From Bathynomus jamesi (lineage: Eukaryota > Arthropoda > Malacostraca > Isopoda > Cirolanidae), in assembly GCA_023014485.1 (NCBI GenBank), contig JAJOZX010000087.1, forward strand, positions 1 to 64,000: 64,000 nt of DNA. The letters are read 5' to 3'. Every line of letters begins with the position of its first letter. Within the stretch, counting starts at the first letter, position 1. This document shows, piece by piece, positions 58,096-64,000 of this stretch. Made by a program: the position numbers and the translations under genes. The notes beneath the pieces are model-generated. The model did no database searches. It had not been told where the DNA came from and saw nothing but the letters and a program-made list of their open reading frames with translations.

Positions 58096-59587
58096 GGGTT
58101 TTCCAAATGGACAACTCCAAGGGATTTAGCTGAAATTTGTATTATACATACTGTATATCTTAATTTCCTGACAATAGAAATAATATTTTTTTCATGGAGA
58201 AATGCGCAGAAGGTAAAGTAAAATGAAAAAAAATAGAGAGAACTAGTTTGCCGCGCGCATGACGGTTTCCATGCTAACAGACAAAAAATAAAATAAGAAA
58301 TCTTTTATTTAACAAATATTTAACAAAGCAATTGTTTTACTGAATAAATAATAGTAATTCATTGCAGAAAATTTTTAATGTCTCTTAGTATTTTGTTGAA
58401 TAAATCTTTATTTTTGTTCCTTTGTCTCCATATGCACTCGCATAAATATGAGTCATTATTTGACGATGAGTCCTGCACTGTCGCTTGTTGCGTTGTTTCA
58501 AAGCATGCCAGGTGCTCTCTATAGTTTGCGTGTGGGCACCTGATTCTGGATTAATAACATTTTGAGAGTGATTTACAGTTTGGTGCTTGTACTGATAGTT
58601 TTCAATTTTTTCGATACCTTCGTACGCTTTCCACATGTCACAAATAATTGTAGTGCCTGGCCGAATGTTTGTTTTTATACAGTTCAGTAATGTTTCCACA
58701 TTTCTGTTTGGCGCTGCATACAGAAATAGCTCTTTGGTTTCGCGGCATATGCTGCCAAATACCCATTGCTCCGCTAAAACTCTTCCTTTGTTGTTCTTAC
58801 ATCTGCTGAAATACGTTTCGTCTCTTTCTACAATTTGACTTTCTCCACTTTCAAGACTGAATCGACACACACGTGTAATTAAATTGATAAGATTAGGTTA
58901 GGTTAGGGTAGGTTAGGTTAGGTTAGGTCAATTATATGTTTATGGTGGGTTAGCTTACCTCTCTTAAATAATTGTTGAAATCTATTGCAGTTGTGTGGCT
59001 TATGCGTAACTCTTTTTTGCAATATTTCATTGACGTATATTCTTGTGACCACGAATAAATCAATAATGAATTTTTTCAAAGCAATGGTCGAGCTTTCTAG
59101 CCATGTATTTTTTCGAATAGATGCATCTTCTTTACGGGTGTTTTCTTTCTGCAGCGCCATACAATGGTGTTATCTTTTGGCTTTAAATTCATTTGATTCT
59201 TCTTTCTGCATATTTTATTTGCTGGAATTATTCCATAATCTTGCAAGAATTTAGCGGCATCATATTCGGTTTTGATGTTTTCAAATAACCACTGCAAATT
59301 ACACGTATCCGACATGGTTTCCGATTGTCAATGAAGCTTCCTTCATAAGCGAATGAAAACTGTTTAGAATTCGACGCAAACTGCGCAAAACTGAATACCA
59401 AAATGCTAGTTACCATGGAAACTGTCATGCCCGCGGCAAACTAATTCTCTTTATTTCTTCATTTTACTTTACCTTCCGCGCATTTCTCAATGAAAAAATA
59501 TATTATTTCTGTTGTCAGGATATTAACATATATGTATAATAAAAATTTCAGCTAAATCCCTTGAGGTCGTCCATTTGGAAAAAATCC
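58096..59587 (-). mobile_element. Merlin transposon, right-arm copy
   Basis: The element is flanked by GAAGGATC at 58088-58095 and 59588-59595, the complement of the left-arm duplication. Confidence 0.9.
58385..59315 (-). pseudogene. Merlin transposase, right-arm copy
   Basis: The catalytic half 58385-58870 reads SLESGESQIVERDETYFSR (the left reads SLGGESQ, one codon shorter), IICDMWKAYEG and HTQTIESTWHALK. The N-terminal half is at 58918-59315. Confidence 0.85.
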
Positions 59588-59924
59588 GAAGGATCGAAAA
59601 GTACTCACTATCTAGTTTAACCTTACTTAACCAAACTTTAACTAACCTAATCTTGCGTAACCTAACCTAATAAGGAGGAACATATCTTTTATTCTGACAA
59701 TAAAAGTGTTTCTAGATTTTTTATATAGATTTCTATAGATTTATTGATAAGCAGTTTTTGGCAACCCTCCCTCTGATTCATGCTTGTAATCTGTAACACA
59801 CCCACCTTCTCTTAGGGTGTGTTTAAAGTCATTATTTTTATGTACTCAAGAGGTTACGTGGAACAGAATAAAGTAATAAACAATGTAAAATCCATGTGAG
59901 GCCGAAGTTTTGAAACACCCTGTG

Positions 59925-59983
<59 letters not shown>
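59925..59983. repeat. (TA)n microsatellite with solitary mariner-type end
   Basis: Mirror of 6541-6604; AAACACCCTGTGC precedes the TA run. Confidence 0.6.
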
Positions 59984-59988
<5 letters not shown>

Positions 59989-61060
59989 AGCGTTGTAGCA
60001 GCAAAAAGGGTAAGTACATATTTGTAATTGAAATCTCTTCATAATTATCAGATAAGAGACTTCAATTAGAGAAATGGAGTGATCCATTGTTTATCTTGAA
60101 GCACAATTGTATTGTGGCTAAAATTTTAGAATGTTTGTATATCGTTTTGTTTAATCTAAAAAGTTTTTAAAACGAATTTAATCAATATAATTAAAAATCT
60201 ACTTATATTTAATTTTTAATTTAAAATGTTAAAAAAATCAAGTATTTTTTGTATATCTATTTATTTTCACTTACAAATCTAAATACAGAAATTTGTAATT
60301 TAAAGTTTAGAACTAAAAAATCTTTAATATAAATTTTTGATTTTGCACCATCATTTAGGAAAGCAAACATCTGTGGCTCAGTGGTAACACCATTTCCCTA
60401 TACGCGATGATACATAGATTATATCGTCAGCGTCCATAACCTCCTCCTCCTCCTCCTCCTCCTCCTCTAGGGCAACTGTGAAACGAGAACAGAAATGGAT
60501 TTTTATTAAAATATTTTAAATTCACAACAATTATTGAGAAAGAGTGAAGTTATTTCCATTGTGAGCTCCACAGTTTACAAATGATATTGTTCGTTTTTCT
60601 TGACTCTCCTGCAACATCCCGCCTCATTTAGGAGAATTTATTTTTATGTATATTAGAATAATATTTAATATTTTAATTTTTCATTTCAAATATTGAATTA
60701 GTGAGGTATTTTTAGTAAATGTACCTCAGTAAGGAAATTAAAGTATCATATTAATGCCTTTACATACACATTGCTCATATTCTAAAATGTAAAAATCTAT
60801 ATTACAACGAGGAATTGTTCGTTTTTATAAAACAACGTTTTAAATGTGTGAACATATTTTTAAAAAAATACAAAATACTGAAAATTCTTAACTTAAAAGT
60901 TAGAATTAAAAGTCGTTAATGTCTTTCCTAAATATTCAATTTTGTACCATCAGTTAAAAAGTCGGGATACAGTGGACTGCACAGGGGAGGAGTAGCTCAG
61001 TGTACCCCGACTTTTTCAGCCGACTTTACATTGCTTTTTTAATTCATTAACGTTATTTAA
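59984..61060. other. Unassigned AT-rich region with (CTC)n and a short stem
   Basis: Mirror of 5448-6540: (CTC)n at 60439-60470 and a GTCGGGATACA/TGTACCCCGAC stem at about 60960-61020. Confidence 0.45.
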
Positions 61061-61069
61061 TTTTATTTT

Positions 61070-61276
61070 GGATCACCTGAAGATCAGGGCCCCTAGCCTT
61101 CTTTAGCTAGCTTTATAAGGTTAACTAACGAAAATATCACAACCTAACCTAACGTAACCAGTCGTCAAGGGCGTACAGTTGACCTAACTACTCGTTAGGT
61201 TAGGTCGTGATATTTTCGTTAGTTAGCCTTATAAGGCTAACTAAAGAAGGCTGTGGACCTGATCATCAGGTGATCC
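61070..61276. mobile_element. MITE with 8-bp TSD, right-arm copy
   Basis: TTTATTTT flanks both ends (61062-61069 and 61277-61284). Confidence 0.75.
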
Positions 61277-61529
61277 TTTATTTTTATTATTAATTATTAT
61301 TATTATTATTATTATTATCATTATTATTATCATTATTATTATTATTATTGTGTGAAACATTTAAAGTTTTTATATTAATATAACTAAAAAAATTTAAGTT
61401 TTAAAATCACAGTTTATGTCTAAATAAAAAATAAATTCTTTGATAAGTTGGAATTATTATATTAAGTGGGAATAGGTCTAGGAGAAGTAAAGAAGTGTGT
61501 TTTGTAAATTAACTAACAAAATTATAATC

Positions 61530-62327
61530 GGTTGGTTTACAGTTTACAGTTTAATTTTTCAATTTCATCATTTCATCTTCTGTTAGCTATTGTTGTGCTT
61601 TGTTTCTCCATGTGCATCCCTAGTGGCACGAAAATGTCTAAACGTATTCACACTCACGCCACACATTTTCAACATTTGTCGGTTAACTGTTGCAATTGCA
61701 TCGTAATGCGTCCTCGCAATGTCCTGATATCTGGAACAACTGTTGCATAAACCAAATCTTTAACATGACCCCAGAGAAAGAAATCCAGCCGGGTAATGTC
61801 TGGTGATCTTGGGGGCCATGGGATTGACCCGTCCCCGCCAATCCATCGATTTGGAAATGTTGCGTCGAGAGTTTCACATTACCCGGCTGGATTTCTTTCT
61901 CTGGGGTCATGTTAAAGATTTGGTTTATGCAACAGTTGTTCCAGATATCAGGACATTGCGAGGACGCATTACGGATGCAATTGCAACAGTTAACCGACAA
62001 ATGTTGGAAAATGTGTGGCGTGAGTGTGAATACCGTTTAGACATTTTACGTGCCACTAGGGGTGCACATGGAGAAACAAAGCACAGACAATAGCTAACAG
62101 AAGATGAAATGATGAAATTGAAAAATTAAACTGTAAACTGTAAACAGACGCCATCTTAACTGAACAGCTACTACAGCGCTCCTAGCGGCGAATGCGGTAG
62201 ACGAAACACACCAGCACAGAAACTCTATGCGTGTACGAAATCACCTGTAAAAAGAAAACGGATGTAAGATTCGTCATTAAAACATGAGAGCATACTGTTT
62301 TCAGGGTAAACATTTATGGACACCCTG
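61530..62327. mobile_element. Mariner-derived foldback, right-arm copy
   Basis: Mirror of 4177-4982, ending ACATTTATGGACACCCTG then TA. The left half of this copy has several right-only single-base losses. Confidence 0.65.
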
Positions 62328-62488
62328 TATTTTAAATTTACACAAAGTAGGGTTATATACAGTTTTATACACAGTACATATTTTCAAATACATATTTGGG
62401 ATAATTGAACATTACTGATCTAAGTGTTTTAGTGTTAAAAAGATATATATAATATATATATATATATTATATATATATATATATATAA

Positions 62489-62955
62489 TCTATACTATAA
62501 TAAGAGAGCTGTCCGTCCGTCGTTCTGTCTGTCTGTCCGTCCGTCCGTCACACTTTCAGAAATTGTGAGAAAAAATTGTGAGAAAAAAATTCAGAAATTG
62601 TATTACGGGCGGGAATGTGAAGCTCAAGATTTTCATGACTGTTCTTTTTTGTAGTTTAGCCTGTCTGTTTGTGAAATTTATCCCGGGCAGTAATAGGGGA
62701 AGGGTGGGGGTGGGGGTAATGGGGGAGGGGTGGGGTAATGGGGAGGGTGGGGAAATGGGGAGGGGTGGGGAAATGGGAGGGGTGGGGGTAATGGGGGAGG
62801 GGGTTAGCCCCAAGTGCATGAATGGGGGTGAGGAGGTTTTGGGAGATACCAGATTCAGAAATGTTGACACAATGTGAAGCTCAAACTTTCACGGCTGGGT
62901 TCTTTTTTGTAGTTTAGCCTGTCAACCGTCAGCGAAGTGACGGGAACTGTACTAG
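62489..62955 (+). mobile_element. Non-autonomous Helitron, right-arm copy
   Basis: TCTATACTATAATAAGAGAG start and CTAG end at 62952-62955, between A and T. Confidence 0.75.
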
Positions 62956-63333
62956 TAATAATAATAATGAACGCTTTACAAACATACTCAATAATTTCCA
63001 GAATAGTGTAAAAAGTAAATAGTGGTAAAAGTTAAATGAAAGTAAAGTCATTCACTCTTTCCATTTGCTCTTTGTGCTGGTGACGCTTGTCAGTTTCGTG
63101 CTGCTTCTTCCTATCAAAATTAACAGTGTTCAAAGTCAGTGAACCATTGTGTTACTTCTCCACCAAAATTTGTGAATGTGCCAAGATTACGCAGTTACAA
63201 TTTCATCAGATAAACTGCAATACTTAACTAGTAATATTACATAAAATATATCTTCAAAATTTTCTAGCGACATCCGGCACTGCCTTTATAGTCCTGCAGC
63301 AAGCAGTGACTTGAAGTAACGGGTATACACTCA

Positions 63334-63921
63334 GGGTGGATCGATTTTACATTTTTTTCGATTTCCGTATTCTAATAGAGACAAAAACTTGCGCATGCAT
63401 GAGAAAATAGCCTCTGCAAAATCTTAGCTTAATAGGTAATCATCTTCTGCCCCGGCAGAGCGATGAAAATCATATTTAGTAGTCAAAAAACGTATTTTTC
63501 TTATAATTTTTAAAATATAAAATTTTGCGTACGTGTTATTTCATGCCTAAGCAACGATATAAATGCTATGGGAAATATATAAATGCATTATTTAAGACAA
63601 AGAGCCGATCTGAAAATATGTATAATATACATATTTTCAGATCGGCTCTTTGTCTTAAATAATGCATTTATATATTTCCCATAGCATTTATATCGTTGCT
63701 TAGGCATGAAATAACACACACGCAAAATTTTATGACTCTAGGCTAGGGTTTAAAAATACGTTTTTGACTACTAAAATATGATTTTTCATCGCTCCGCCGG
63801 GGGCAGAAGATGATTACCTATTAAGCTAAGATTTTGCAGAGGCTATTTTCTCATGCATGCGCAAGGTTTTGTCTCTATTAGAATATGGAAATCGAAAAAA
63901 AATGTTAAAATCGATCCACCC
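63334..63921. mobile_element. Foldback element, right-arm copy
   Basis: Mirror of 2576-3159, with the same hairpin and end sequences. Confidence 0.75.
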
Positions 63922-64000
63922 CGAGACTATAAAGACAACCGAACGAACGAGACCTTTAAACGTACGAACGAACGAGTGAGTGAATCCTAACCCCATAAAT

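Overview
The window is eukaryotic repeat-rich DNA from an animal, most likely an arthropod. The clues are scattered CCTAA/TTAGG telomere-type stretches and LINE reverse transcriptases, a Merlin transposon, a Penelope-like element and unnamed mobile-gene families of the kinds that are common in arthropods. A crustacean is my best guess, from memory of similar LINEs, and it is only an inference. No host gene, rRNA or canonical tRNA gene was recognised. Nearly every readable ORF belongs to a transposable element, and most are fossil.

The main structure is a giant inverted repeat. Positions 2498-33262 are repeated almost base for base, in reverse complement, at 33263-64000. There is almost no spacer. 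The centre, near 33262.5, lies inside a small foldback (MITE-like) element. The right arm is still matching when the window ends, so the true arm length is at least 30.7 kb. The arms differ mainly by single-base homopolymer indels and microsatellite lengths. These break ORFs at different places in the two arms, while older nonsense and frameshift lesions are shared. This fits a very recent inverted duplication, or a foldback (hairpin) chimera in long-read sequencing or assembly. The sequence alone cannot separate the two, and an artefact must be excluded first.

Layout of the left arm, mirrored in the right: a LINE with ORF1 and ORF2 on the minus strand (1-2498, not mirrored inside the window); a 584-bp foldback element; a non-autonomous Helitron; a mariner-derived foldback; a MITE with 8-bp target duplications; a Merlin transposon with perfect 8-bp target duplications; an unnamed zinc-finger mobile-type gene; a Tc1 fragment; a LINE RT fragment; a head-to-head pair of Penelope-like (PLE) copies with hammerhead-ribozyme motifs; a 5.3-kb Academ-like DNA transposon inserted in a LINE; a dimeric tRNA-derived SINE inserted in the same LINE; a hAT fragment; another unnamed transposon-type gene; a fairly intact LINE RT; and a Tc1-like transposase next to the palindrome centre.

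The elements do not form a pathway. They form a nested insertion record, with SINE and Academ-like elements inside a LINE and microsatellites next to truncated ends, captured twice in opposite orientation.
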